Source: FEN-727 sp036508635
GTDB lineage: Bacteria; Actinomycetota; Geothermincolia; Fen-727; Anoxymicrobiaceae
NCBI GenBank assembly: GCA_036508635.1
Contig: DATCGY010000060.1
Span: 1-20,703 of the forward strand
Direction: 5' to 3'
Length of the DNA: 20,703 nt
How positions within the stretch are numbered: position 1 is the first letter of the stretch; each line of letters begins with the position of its first letter. Below are positions 7,276-15,224 of this stretch, piece after piece. A program made the position numbers and the translations under genes. The notes below the pieces were generated by a model that was given only the letters and a program-made list of their open reading frames with translations, had not been told where the DNA came from and made no database searches.

Positions 7276-9052
7276 CGATCTCCTCCAGGAGGCCTTCAAG
7301 GGAGAAAGCCCTGCCGTCGTATTTGTTTATCCGGTCCCTGAACTCAAAGCCGGTCTCGGCGCGCACCAGCGTCGCAAACTCCCCGGAAACGTTGTTCTCG
7401 ATGCAGATCGCCCTGTCCGCGCTCTTCATGAGGTCCAGGAACCCCGGTGGGGTGCCCCCACTCGCCGCATATGCCCCCGCCTTCACGGCCTCCCGGCCGG
7501 CGTCGGCGGGTTGGACCGTTGGCGGCATCTCGGTATCGGGGAACGGGAAGAGCTCGGTGAAGTGCAGCATCGCTACGTTCCGCCTCCCGGCGAGCGCGTC
7601 CACCGCTTCTTTCATCACACCGTAATTCGAGCCCCATCCCACGAGCAGGAGCTCAGGGCTGGCGTTCCCATAGAGGACGGGCGGCTCGATCTCCCTCCGT
7701 ATCAGGGGCATCTTCCTGAGGTACCTTTTCTCGACCATCTTGATGCGGGTCGGCGCGTCCTCGACAAGGTGGCCGGCCTCGTCATGCTCGTCCGAGTCCG
7801 TCACAACGACGTGCGGCGCGTCGCCCGGCACGGCAAGCGGAGAGACGCCACTCTCGGTGAAGTCATGCCTCTTGTACTCCTGGAGGGATTTAAAGTCGTC
7901 ACCGCGCAGCCGGTAGTCGGTATATCTGAATTGCTCGAGGTCGATGTCATCGATCGACCAGGTCGCGTCCGCGTACAGTTGGTCGGTGAGGATTATCGCG
8001 GGGACCTGGTATTTCTCCGTCAGGTCGAATGCTTTATTGACCAGCTTGAAAGCCTGCTGCGGTGTGCCCGGTGCGAACAGTATCCGGGGGACCTCTCCGT
8101 GCCCCGCGTATAGCGCGTAGAGCAGATCGGCCTGCTCGGTCCGGGTCGGCAATCCAGTGGCCGGCCCCGGCCGCTGAGCGAGCACCATGACGACCGGGGT
8201 CTCGGTCATCCCGGCCAGCGACAGCCCTTCCACCATCAGTGCGAAGCCGCCGCCCGAGGTCCCGGTCATCGCCCTTACGCCGGCAAAAGAAGCGCCGAGC
8301 GTCATGTTGATCGCCGCGATCTCGTCCTCGGCTTGCTCGACGACTATGCCGTGCCGCTCGGCATGCCCGGCCATGAATACGAATATCCCCGTAGATGGCG
8401 TCATCGGGTAAGCCGCGTAAAACCTGCACCCCGAAGCGATCGCGGCGAGTCCGATCGCCTGGTTCCCCTCGATCACCATCTTGCGCCCTGAGGAAGGCAC
8501 CACGGCAAAGGTGCACCTCGGGCAGTGGCTCTTCCCGTACTCGTGGCCCGCGCGCGCCACCTTGATATTGGTATCGATCGTCTCCGGGTGTTTTTCCAGC
8601 GTATCCCTGAGGACGTCCTCCAGGAGTGATACATCGATCCCGAGCATCCCGAGGACCGCCGCGGATGCAACCGTGTTGGCCATTATCTCGCTGCCGCCGC
8701 TCTCCCTGGCGATGCGCTTGAACGGCACGTCGACAAAACGTGGGTCGTCGTATTTCTGTCCCAGGTCCTCCGAGTCGTATATGGCGCTGCCGATATCTGA
8801 AAGCTCATTCCCGTGAAGGGGAATGCTTTCGCCGTCCAGCGCTATTAGGATCTCGATAGGGTCCCGCGGGGCGAGCACGATCTGGTCAGCGAACCTGATC
8901 TGGAAGGAATTATGCCCGCCCCTCACTCGAGACTCGTAGTCCTGGTAGGAAAACAGGTTGTATCCTGACCTCGAGAACACCCTGGCGAGCGATTCTCCGA
9001 TGGTCTGGATACCCTGCCCCGCCGCCCCTCCTATCTTGACCGAGTAGTCCAT
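7262..9052 (-). CDS. korA: 2-oxoacid:ferredoxin oxidoreductase subunit alpha (gamma-alpha fusion)
   Basis: The large chain (596 aa) of the same enzyme. An N-terminal gamma domain (about 1-185) starts with IGGAAGQGIQTIGE and contains YESRVRGGHNSFQIRF, as in other gamma-alpha fused KorA proteins. The alpha domain follows from about 195, with YPMTPSTG, EQAEDEIAAINM, TGTSGGGFALM and RPGPATGLPTRTEQ all conserved. ATG 9052 is preferred (AGGA five bases upstream, and the protein opens with MDYSVKIGG); ATG 9064 would add four residues with poorer spacing. No delta (two-[4Fe-4S] ferredoxin-like) subunit is encoded alongside, as is usual for the two-subunit type, so a free ferredoxin should be the acceptor. 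It is the first gene of the minus-strand run and divergent from the gene at 9301. Confidence 0.9.
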   Translation of the reverse strand: MDYSVKIGGAAGQGIQTIGESLARVFSRSGYNLFSYQDYESRVRGGHNSFQIRFADQIVLAPRDPIEILIALDGESIPLHGNELSDIGSAIYDSEDLGQKYDDPRFVDVPFKRIARESGGSEIMANTVASAAVLGMLGIDVSLLEDVLRDTLEKHPETIDTNIKVARAGHEYGKSHCPRCTFAVVPSSGRKMVIEGNQAIGLAAIASGCRFYAAYPMTPSTGIFVFMAGHAERHGIVVEQAEDEIAAINMTLGASFAGVRAMTGTSGGGFALMVEGLSLAGMTETPVVMVLAQRPGPATGLPTRTEQADLLYALYAGHGEVPRILFAPGTPQQAFKLVNKAFDLTEKYQVPAIILTDQLYADATWSIDDIDLEQFRYTDYRLRGDDFKSLQEYKRHDFTESGVSPLAVPGDAPHVVVTDSDEHDEAGHLVEDAPTRIKMVEKRYLRKMPLIRREIEPPVLYGNASPELLLVGWGSNYGVMKEAVDALAGRRNVAMLHFTELFPFPDTEMPPTVQPADAGREAVKAGAYAASGGTPPGFLDLMKSADRAICIENNVSGEFATLVRAETGFEFRDRINKYDGRAFSLEGLLEEIDVYL

Positions 9053-9300
9053 ACTTATCCTCATGGGTCGCTTTATCTCTCCTACCGTGCCCGCATAATT
9101 CGATTCGCACAGGGGTTTTCCTGCGGCAGGTCGCCCGTCCGCAACAGAACTCGTGGAAAAGGGTCTTTGACGTTTCGATATCGTTCGAGGACAGGCACAG
9201 CTCGACAGCCTGGCGGAACTTCCGCGACATGAGATGCGTCAATGATATAAACCTATCGAACAGGTAGACTTAGCCACATCTATCAGCGGGGGAGGCTGCG

Positions 9301-10785
9301 ATGAAGGATGAGCCTGGCACAGGCGAGCGGACGTATTACGTGGACGGCATGCACTGCGCCGCCTGCGAGGTCATCGTCGAGAAGAAGCTCATCGGGCTCG
9401 ACAATATCCACTCGGTCGAAGCTTCCACGTCCAACCAGAAGGTCCTCGTAGAGTACGAGGGCCAGGCGCCGAGCATCAGCAGGCTGAACGACTTTTTCGC
9501 GGAGGAAGGCTACCGGTTCGCTCTCAACCCGCCCTCCAGAGCGGACGGAAGCGCGTTGCGAAAGGTCAGCTACTCGAAGATCGCCATAGCGGTTATCGTG
9601 GCGGTCGGCCTGATAGTCCTTCTTCAAAAGGCCGGCCTGTCTAAGCTCGTGACCGTCAACGCCCGGTCGGCCCTGCCCGCGTTCCTGCTCCTCGGCCTCG
9701 TGGCCGGCTTCTCGAGCTGTGCCGCGCTTGTCGGCGGGATAGTCCTGTCGATGTCCAAGCAGTGGGGAGAGCTCCACTCGCCCGACGACCCGCTCAAGAA
9801 GAGGCTAGAGCCGCACCTGCTGTTCAACATCGGAAGGCTCGTCTCGTTCGCGTTCCTGGGAGCGCTACTGGCATTGATAGGAAGCGCGTTCAGGTTCACG
9901 CCCACGTTCTCGGCGGTTCTCGTCATCGTCATTTCGATCGTGATGATAATGCTCGGCTTGCAGATGCTCGGGATCAGGGCTCTGCGCAGGTTCCAGTTCA
10001 GGATGCCGAGATCCGTCACCCGGTACGTGGCCGACGAGAGCCATTTCAAGGGGCGGTACATGCCTTTCACGATGGGCGCGCTGACTTTCTTCCTGCCGTG
10101 CGGATTCACCATCACCGCGGAGGGATTCGCGTTGCTTTCGGGCAAGCCGCTGCAGGGCGCGCTGATCATGCTCTTCTTCGCGCTCGGCACGCTTCCGATG
10201 CTGCTCATCATCGCCTTTTCGAGCGTGAAGTTCCTGGAAAAGCCTCGAACGGCCGAGACGTTTCTGAAGGTCGCCGGAGTGCTCGTCCTATTCTTTGCCC
10301 TCTTCAACATCAACAACCAGCTCGTCGTGCTCAACGCGCCCAACCTCGGCGACATCTTCAGCCCCTCGCGCGCGGCGACCACCAGCGCGAAAGCTGGCAC
10401 CGGCGTCCAACTGCCTCCAATAATCAATGGAAAGCAGGTTATCAAGATGGAGGCATCGGGCGCGGGCTACAGCCCGAACGACTTCACCGTGAGGGCGGGA
10501 GTCCCGGTCAGGTGGGAGATCACCGATACGGGGACCACCGCATGCACCAGCGCGGTAATCTCGGCGGACCTGTTCGACGGCCAGGTCAACCTGGCGCACG
10601 GCACCACGAGCTCAAAGGAGTTCACGCCGTCGAAGCTGGGCGAGTACAGGTTCAGTTGCTGGATGGGGATGGTAACCGGAGTTATCAACGTCGTCGACGC
10701 GAAGACCACCAGGGCAGGCTCCGGAAGCACGAAGTCGGGTGCCGCCAAGCCCAAGACGCCGGTCCCAAGCTCGGGCGGCTGCTGA
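9301..10785 (+). CDS. HMA domain - CcdA/DsbD-like membrane protein - cupredoxin fusion
   Basis: A 494-aa three-part protein likely to handle copper (or another soft metal) or thiol redox at the membrane. Residues about 10-75 form a heavy-metal-associated domain with GMHCAAC (C19, C22). A membrane core of about six helices follows (roughly 92-110, 122-150, 173-197, 202-226, 254-280, 284-310, with a last one at 322-345). It carries one Cys in each of two membrane segments, C140 (GFSSCAAL) and C267 (FFLPCGF), as in the CcdA/DsbD/TauE-like families. Residues about 380-467 are a cupredoxin-like domain with the ligand-like set C415, C453 and M455/M457 in FSCWMGM. The tail is Ser/Lys-rich and ends in Cys. 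ATG 9301 follows GGGGGAGG with about five bases of spacing. Domain order is known from sulfite exporter TauE/SafE-annotated proteins; direction and substrate are inferred. Confidence 0.85.
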   Translation: MKDEPGTGERTYYVDGMHCAACEVIVEKKLIGLDNIHSVEASTSNQKVLVEYEGQAPSISRLNDFFAEEGYRFALNPPSRADGSALRKVSYSKIAIAVIVAVGLIVLLQKAGLSKLVTVNARSALPAFLLLGLVAGFSSCAALVGGIVLSMSKQWGELHSPDDPLKKRLEPHLLFNIGRLVSFAFLGALLALIGSAFRFTPTFSAVLVIVISIVMIMLGLQMLGIRALRRFQFRMPRSVTRYVADESHFKGRYMPFTMGALTFFLPCGFTITAEGFALLSGKPLQGALIMLFFALGTLPMLLIIAFSSVKFLEKPRTAETFLKVAGVLVLFFALFNINNQLVVLNAPNLGDIFSPSRAATTSAKAGTGVQLPPIINGKQVIKMEASGAGYSPNDFTVRAGVPVRWEITDTGTTACTSAVISADLFDGQVNLAHGTTSSKEFTPSKLGEYRFSCWMGMVTGVINVVDAKTTRAGSGSTKSGAAKPKTPVPSSGGC

Positions 10786-10797
10786 GGCTAGAGACCC

Positions 10798-10813
10798 CGG
10801 CCCGGTCGGGCCG
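10798..10813 (+). terminator. GC hairpin after the HMA-cupredoxin gene
   Basis: Twelve bases after the stop codon, cggccc/gggccg forms a 6-bp stem with a GGTC loop (7 bp if a 2-base loop were allowed). No T tract follows. It is a plausible weak terminator separating this gene from the large exported protein downstream. Confidence 0.35.
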
Positions 10814-10934
10814 CGAAAGCAGAATAACCCCAGGCGCGCATGCGTCACCAGCACGACCTTGTATACCCCAATGACTGGTGAGAGAATTGGCGTGCAGCAA
10901 CGGAAGGCCCGGTCGGCTTACCATAGGAGGAGCA

Positions 10935-13900
10935 ATGCGCTCGAAGCTCGTCCCCGTTATCTCCGCGATCATAGTAGCAACCATGTTAATCGCTCCCGCC
11001 CTGCTCTGGCCGGCTCCGGCCCTTGCGGATAGCTGGAGCAAGTTGGGCAGCGGTGGGATGGAGAGTTCTTACAACCCGGTTCAGATACAGCCTGACTGCA
11101 CGGCGGTGTTCAACTCGAAGCTGTATGTGGGCACCGATGGCGGGGAATCGAGTGGTAGCAAGTGCGAGATATGGCGGTATGACGGCGGCACCGCGTGGAC
11201 ACGGGTGAATACGCCCGGGTTCGGAGATCCGGAAAACCATCTCGTTGAAGCGATGACCGTCTTTAAGGGCAAGCTCTACGCCGGAACCTGGAACAATAAC
11301 GGGTGCCAGGTCTGGCGCACCGACGGAACCGGCGCGGCGCCGTACCACTGGACGAAGGTGAGCTCATCGGGCAACATCGGCGGATCCCACAATACGGGTG
11401 TCACTTCCATGAGCGCCGGTCCGACCGCGCTGTACGTGGGGACAGAGAACACCTACGGCTGCCAGGTGTGGAGCTACAACGGCAGCGCATGGACGCAGGT
11501 TATCGGCGGGGGAGCGGGCACCAGGGGCCCCGGATTCGGCGATACGTTCAACGTGAACGTGTCCTCCCTGGCGTGGCTGGGCGGGACATTGTACGCGGGC
11601 ACCTACAATTACTCAACCGGGTGCGAGGTCTGGACGGTCGGGGCGGCCCCGACGCAGAAGGGGACCAACGGCTTCGGGAACCCCAACAACACCAAGGTCT
11701 CGTCGATGAAGAGCATAGGCGCCCTGCTATACCTGGGCACCTACAATTCCAATAGCGGTTGCCAGGTGCGGAGCTACAACGGAACGATCTTCAGCACGAT
11801 CACCGTGAACGGCATGGGGGACTCCCACAACTATGAGGCAACTTCGATGGAGTCGTTCGGCAGCCCCACCCCGCTACTGCACGTAGGCACTTACAACGGC
11901 ACGTCGGGCTGCAAGGTCTACAGGTTCAACGGGAGCTGGTCGCTTTTGAACTCCGCGGGGTTCGGCGACAGCAATAACTATGTAGCCAGCTCCCTGGCCG
12001 TCTTCAACTCGAAGCTCTACGCAGGCGCGTCTAACGGGTTCGGCTGTCGCATCTACGCTTCGTCGAGCGTGTCGTCCCTGCCGTACACGTGGAACAATGT
12101 GAACGCTCAAGGTTTTACATCGAACAGCAACTACGGCGCGGCATCATCGGCGGTGTTCAAGGGAGACCTGTACGTGGGCACGGGAAGCGACCGGGGATGC
12201 GGGGTCATGAAATACAGCGGCGGCTCCTGGTCGCGGGTCAACACCGACGGGTTCGGAAACCGGCACAACAGCACGGCTGCCTGCATGGCGGCCAGCGCTT
12301 CATACCTGTACGTGGGCACCTCTAACGGCGATACGGGATGCGAGGTATGGAGATACGACGGGAGCACCTGGAAACAGGTAAACCACGACGGCTTCGGGGA
12401 CGCTCACACCGACCGTGCCATGTCGATGGTCTTCTTCAACTCGAAACTGTATGCGGGGGTCCAGAACTACTCCGCAAAGTGTGGGGTCTGGCGCTACGAC
12501 GGCCCCAACCCTGCCAACTGGACCAAGGTGAACGTCAACGGATTCGGTCAGCCGGCCGCCGACGAGAATATCGGCGTTCGGTCGATGTGCGTGTTCAACT
12601 CGAAGCTGTATGCCGCGACGGATAGCTCCAACAAACCGTGCCAGGTCTGGCGCTACGACGGCCCCAACCCGGTCAACTGGACACAGGTGAACGTCGACGG
12701 TTTCGGCGAGACGTATGCGACGAGCGCGGAGGGAATGGCCGTGTACGGCGGCAAGCTCTACGCGGCGACGTTCGACAGATCGACGTCAAAGGGGTGCAGG
12801 GTCTGGCGCTACAGCGGGTCCGGAACCGGCTGGACGGCCATAAACGCCCCCGGGTTCGACGACACTGCCAACGCCTGGACCGGGCCCCTGGTGGTTTTTT
12901 CAGGTCGCCTTTACGCTGTGGCGTTCAGCCAGGACTCAGGAGGCGAGGTCTGGGAGTACGATGGAGGGACGGCGTGGAAGCAGGCGAATTACGGCGGTTT
13001 CGGGACGCTTTCGAACCACGACATCGTTTCCCTGGTGACGGACGGCGCTCGCCTCTACGCGGGAACGACCAACTACGATACCGGCTGTGAAGTCTGGGCG
13101 ACAGGCGGGCCGCCCACGTCCTGGTACCTCCCTGAAGGCTCGACTGCCTGGGGCTACTCTGCCTATGTGACGGTCGAGAACCCCAATGCAACGGCGGTGC
13201 ATGCCGACATCACGTACATGACCGGCAACGGGCCGGTTGCCGGCGGTACCGTGGTGATGCCACCCAACAGCCAGGCCACCATAAACCCCGCCGATAAGCT
13301 GGGCGCGCAGGACTTTTCGACAAAGGTGACCTGCAAGGAGGGTAAGAACATCGCGGTGGACAGGACCATGCAGTGGACCGGTCAGGGCGCCGCATCGCCT
13401 GAAGCGCACTCCTCGGTGGGCGTCAATTACCCCGCGAGGACGTGGTTCCTGGCGGAGGGCTCCTCGGCGTGGGGTTTCGAGTGCTGGTTGCTTATCCAGA
13501 ACCCGAACGCCGCGGAAGCACACTGTACCGTCACTTACATGAAAGAGGGCGCACCGCCGGTCAATGTCATCAAGACGGTGCCTGCCAACTCGCGCAAGTC
13601 GTTCAATATCGCCGATGACATCGGGTCCGCCGACGCCTCCATAAGGGTTGTCGGGGACATCCCGGTGATACCGGAGCGCGCGATGTACCGCAACAACCGC
13701 CGCGAGGGGCACGACTCAATCGGCACGACGGTGCCGGCGACAGACTACTACCTGGCCGAGGGTAGCAGCGCCTGGGGTTTCATGACCTATGTGCTGGTGC
13801 AAAACCCAAACAGCAGCGATACAACTGTAGATGTCACCTACATGACCGCGAGCGGGGCCAAACCGCAGGCGCGTTTCACCCTGGCGGCGAACTCCCGAAA

Positions 13901-14363
13901 GACGATAAGGGTCAACGACGTGCTGCCCAATACCGATTTCTCGACCCGGGTCCATGGCTCGCGTCCGATAATCGCGGAACGTGCCATGTACTGGGACAAC
14001 AGCACCGGCGAGGCTTGCCACGATTCCATCGGGCTGGATCAGGCCCACACGACGTTCTACATGCCGGACGGCGAGACCTCCAACGGGCGAGAGACCTGGA
14101 CGCTGGTACAGAACCCGAACTCCAACTCGGTAAGCGTCGAGATCAGCTACCTGACGCCGACGGGCACGGGCGACAAGTACTTCACTGTCTCGATACCCGC
14201 AAACTCACGCAAGACATTCAACATGAAAGACAAGATACCCAACGGCCGAGCCGCCATCCGTGTTATCTCCAAGACCACCGGGAAGAGAATAATGGTCGAG
14301 CGCGCCATGTACTGGAATAATCGAGGTGCCGGTACTGACACGATTGGTGGCTACTCGGATTAG
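10935..14363 (+). CDS. Exported double-propeller protein with four C-terminal WYLAEG-type repeats
   Basis: A 1142-aa secreted or surface protein. A signal peptide (basic MRSK, hydrophobic core, APALA-D at about 28-32) is followed by 14 repeats of about 50 residues on the plan LY-(A/V)-GT...GC-x-VW-x-YDG...W-x-x-V-N-x-x-GFGD. I read these as two seven-bladed beta-propellers spanning about 11030-13110. Thirteen of the 14 repeats have Cys before the xVW strand; repeat 13 has Gly (DSGGEVW). From 13122 to the end are four repeats of about 101-107 residues beginning W/Y-(F/Y)-L-x-EG and ending ERAMYWNN-type, related to those of the 17633-19027 protein. ATG 10935 was chosen for its AGGAGG four bases upstream and for the signal peptide; the in-frame extension to 10878 would bury it. 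No LPXTG or membrane anchor is seen at the C-terminus. Function is unknown; adhesion or polymer binding is a guess. Confidence 0.85.
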   Translation: MRSKLVPVISAIIVATMLIAPALLWPAPALADSWSKLGSGGMESSYNPVQIQPDCTAVFNSKLYVGTDGGESSGSKCEIWRYDGGTAWTRVNTPGFGDPENHLVEAMTVFKGKLYAGTWNNNGCQVWRTDGTGAAPYHWTKVSSSGNIGGSHNTGVTSMSAGPTALYVGTENTYGCQVWSYNGSAWTQVIGGGAGTRGPGFGDTFNVNVSSLAWLGGTLYAGTYNYSTGCEVWTVGAAPTQKGTNGFGNPNNTKVSSMKSIGALLYLGTYNSNSGCQVRSYNGTIFSTITVNGMGDSHNYEATSMESFGSPTPLLHVGTYNGTSGCKVYRFNGSWSLLNSAGFGDSNNYVASSLAVFNSKLYAGASNGFGCRIYASSSVSSLPYTWNNVNAQGFTSNSNYGAASSAVFKGDLYVGTGSDRGCGVMKYSGGSWSRVNTDGFGNRHNSTAACMAASASYLYVGTSNGDTGCEVWRYDGSTWKQVNHDGFGDAHTDRAMSMVFFNSKLYAGVQNYSAKCGVWRYDGPNPANWTKVNVNGFGQPAADENIGVRSMCVFNSKLYAATDSSNKPCQVWRYDGPNPVNWTQVNVDGFGETYATSAEGMAVYGGKLYAATFDRSTSKGCRVWRYSGSGTGWTAINAPGFDDTANAWTGPLVVFSGRLYAVAFSQDSGGEVWEYDGGTAWKQANYGGFGTLSNHDIVSLVTDGARLYAGTTNYDTGCEVWATGGPPTSWYLPEGSTAWGYSAYVTVENPNATAVHADITYMTGNGPVAGGTVVMPPNSQATINPADKLGAQDFSTKVTCKEGKNIAVDRTMQWTGQGAASPEAHSSVGVNYPARTWFLAEGSSAWGFECWLLIQNPNAAEAHCTVTYMKEGAPPVNVIKTVPANSRKSFNIADDIGSADASIRVVGDIPVIPERAMYRNNRREGHDSIGTTVPATDYYLAEGSSAWGFMTYVLVQNPNSSDTTVDVTYMTASGAKPQARFTLAANSRKTIRVNDVLPNTDFSTRVHGSRPIIAERAMYWDNSTGEACHDSIGLDQAHTTFYMPDGETSNGRETWTLVQNPNSNSVSVEISYLTPTGTGDKYFTVSIPANSRKTFNMKDKIPNGRAAIRVISKTTGKRIMVERAMYWNNRGAGTDTIGGYSD
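11041..13110 (+). repeat. Fourteen-unit coding repeat (propeller blades)
   Basis: Inside the large exported gene, 14 units share LYxGT, then Cys-x-(V/I)-(W/Y), then an aromatic-Asn/Asp-Gly turn, then GFGD or GFGN. Unit starts, taken as the LY of each unit, include LYVGTD, LYAGTW, LYVGTE, LYAGTY, LYLGTY, LHVGTY, LYAGAS, LYVGTG, LYVGTS, LYAGVQ, LYAATD, LYAATF, LYAVAF and LYAGTT. Units differ in length by up to about 15 residues, so this is an old, diverged array rather than a recent amplification. Confidence 0.8.
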
Positions 14364-14379
14364 AGGCGCGCTTTGAGAC
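14294..14379 (+). repeat. Direct repeat copy A (gene 3' end and downstream flank)
   Basis: Eighty-six bases covering the last 23 codons or so of the exported propeller gene, its TAG stop and 14 bases beyond align without gaps to 14439-14524, offset 145. I count seven differences. Similarity stops abruptly at both ends. Confidence 0.9.
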
Positions 14380-14433
14380 CGAGACATGTAATACCTTTCC
14401 GAGCCCCACCACCAATGTGACGGCTTACGGCTC

Positions 14434-14508
14434 ATGGCGGTCGAGCGCGCCATGTATTGGAACAACAGAGGTGCCGGTACTGACACGATAGGTGGCTACT
14501 CGGATTGA
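14434..14508 (+). pseudogene. Remnant 3' end of a lost paralogue of the exported repeat protein
   Basis: A fragment reading MAVERAMYWNNRGAGTDTIG then GYSD and TGA reproduces the C-terminus of the propeller protein ending at 14363. Within the 86-base match all five substitutions in the codons are silent (TAC/TAT, AAT/AAC twice, CGA/AGA, ATT/ATA) and the two further changes turn stop TAG into stop TGA. That pattern implies both copies diverged while coding, so this is probably the tail of a once complete paralogue whose body was deleted, not a fresh tandem duplication. The ATG at 14434 is an internal Met of the old frame (x-M-A-V-E-R), with no ribosome binding site; expression as a 24-aa peptide is unlikely but not excluded. 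Confidence 0.75.
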
Positions 14509-14524
14509 AGGCGCGCTTTGAGAC

Positions 14525-14576
14525 GGGCGCCTCCGAGAGCCATTGGCGGTCACCGAAAACGTGCTCGAGGGCGCCC
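14525..14576. repeat. Imperfect inverted repeat, 13-base arms
   Basis: Arms 14525-14537 (gggcgcctccgag) and 14564-14576 (ctcgagggcgccc) pair at 11 of 13 positions. One of the two remaining positions is a U-G wobble in plus-strand RNA. The loop is 26 bases. It begins directly after the end of repeat copy B. It could be a terminator for the upstream gene (four T at 14587-14590 are too far for a classic one) or a recombination-linked palindrome. Confidence 0.5.
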
Positions 14577-14725
14577 CGATGTGTCGTTTTGAGACAACCC
14601 ACCTCCGATCGTCCCTTCATCAAAGGACTCCATCGATTGGTAAAAGAAGTCTCCAAAGGAAGATCCGAAGCGTAGTAGAGGTTGCGACTCGTAGTTAGGC
14701 AGAGATCGATGAGGGGTGAGGTGCT

Positions 14726-15181
14726 TTGAAACCCGAGCAGTTGCAGACGCTTGAGAGGTTGGTCGGAACCTGGAAGGGCAAGCGGATGCGGTACGAGAGC
14801 GGCGATATCAAGTCGGACGTCGAAGTTGAGCTGGAGGTGCGACGGATAGTCGACGGCTGGTGGTTTGAAAGTACCATGGTCAGCGAGATTCCCGGTGTCG
14901 GTGAGTACAGGGAGCGCGATCTCTGGGGTTACGATCCCGCTGAAAAGAGCATCCACATGTTCTCGGTCAAGAATATGGGACAGTCGCACGACCACGCCGG
15001 TGCGTGGGAAGACGAAAAGACCCTGCGGTTGAAGTACACCGGTGTGGCCAACGGCAAGGATAGCGTCGTCGAAGAGATCATGATGACTTTCAACAACGGT
15101 CACATGGAGCTTCTCAACTCCGCCAGGGTCAACGGCAAGATACGGGTCCTCTTCGAAGGTACGCTGACCAGGCAGGTCTAA
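14726..15181 (+). CDS. DUF1579-like small beta-barrel protein
   Basis: A 151-aa cytoplasmic protein (no signal peptide) resembling the DUF1579/FABP-like beta-barrel family. It has an N-terminal helix with LERLVGTWKGKR, then alternating strands (EVELEVRRIVDGWWFESTM, YRERDLWGYDP, IHMFSVKNMG), a central HDHAGAWEDEKTLRLKY and a last strand pair ending FEGTLTRQV. Such proteins are usually annotated by domain only; no ligand is known to me. The start is TTG 14726: GAGG at 14718-14721 is four bases upstream and GAGGGG at 14711-14716 nine bases upstream, while the first in-frame ATG is at residue 21, after the conserved GTW motif. It stands alone on the plus strand and converges with the acyl-CoA synthetase gene. 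Confidence 0.72.
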   Translation: MKPEQLQTLERLVGTWKGKRMRYESGDIKSDVEVELEVRRIVDGWWFESTMVSEIPGVGEYRERDLWGYDPAEKSIHMFSVKNMGQSHDHAGAWEDEKTLRLKYTGVANGKDSVVEEIMMTFNNGHMELLNSARVNGKIRVLFEGTLTRQV

Positions 15182-15188
15182 CCAGACT

Positions 15189-15224
15189 CTGACCGTAGCC
15201 CTGACGCTACCGGATCCCGGTCAG
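15189..15224. terminator. Nested hairpin between convergent genes
   Basis: Outer arms ctgacc (15189-15194) and ggtcag (15219-15224) enclose an inner stem gtagc/gctac (15195-15199, 15206-15210), with an 8-base bulge. It sits in the 39-base gap between two converging genes and overlaps the stop of the minus-strand one, so it is placed as a two-way terminator. There is no T tract on either side. Confidence 0.4.

Larger units (their letters stand above)
14364..14725. other. 362-base non-coding stretch with the gene remnant and a long hairpin
   Basis: This gap holds the second copy of the upstream gene tail (14439-14524) and an imperfect inverted repeat at 14525-14537/14564-14576. The octamer TTTGAGAC occurs three times, at 14372-14379, 14517-14524 and 14588-14595. 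From 14600 to 14710 I recognise nothing. The end contains the GGGGTGAGG ribosome binding region of the next gene. Confidence 0.7.

Noticed and set aside
7121..8113. A 330-codon plus-strand open frame across korB and korA
   Set aside because: It spans two overlapping minus-strand genes with clear catalytic motifs; the antisense translation has no recognisable domain.
9065..9242. A possible small minus-strand protein (opening MSRKFRQAVELCLSS, with several Cys) between korA and the HMA gene
   Set aside because: Its frame runs on into korA out of frame and has no convincing ribosome binding site; the Cys pattern matches no motif I know.
10845..10881. Inverted repeat tcaccag...ctggtga as an operator for the propeller gene
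   Set aside because: Arms of seven bases separated by 23 bases are expected by chance at this GC content, and no promoter can be placed securely beside it.
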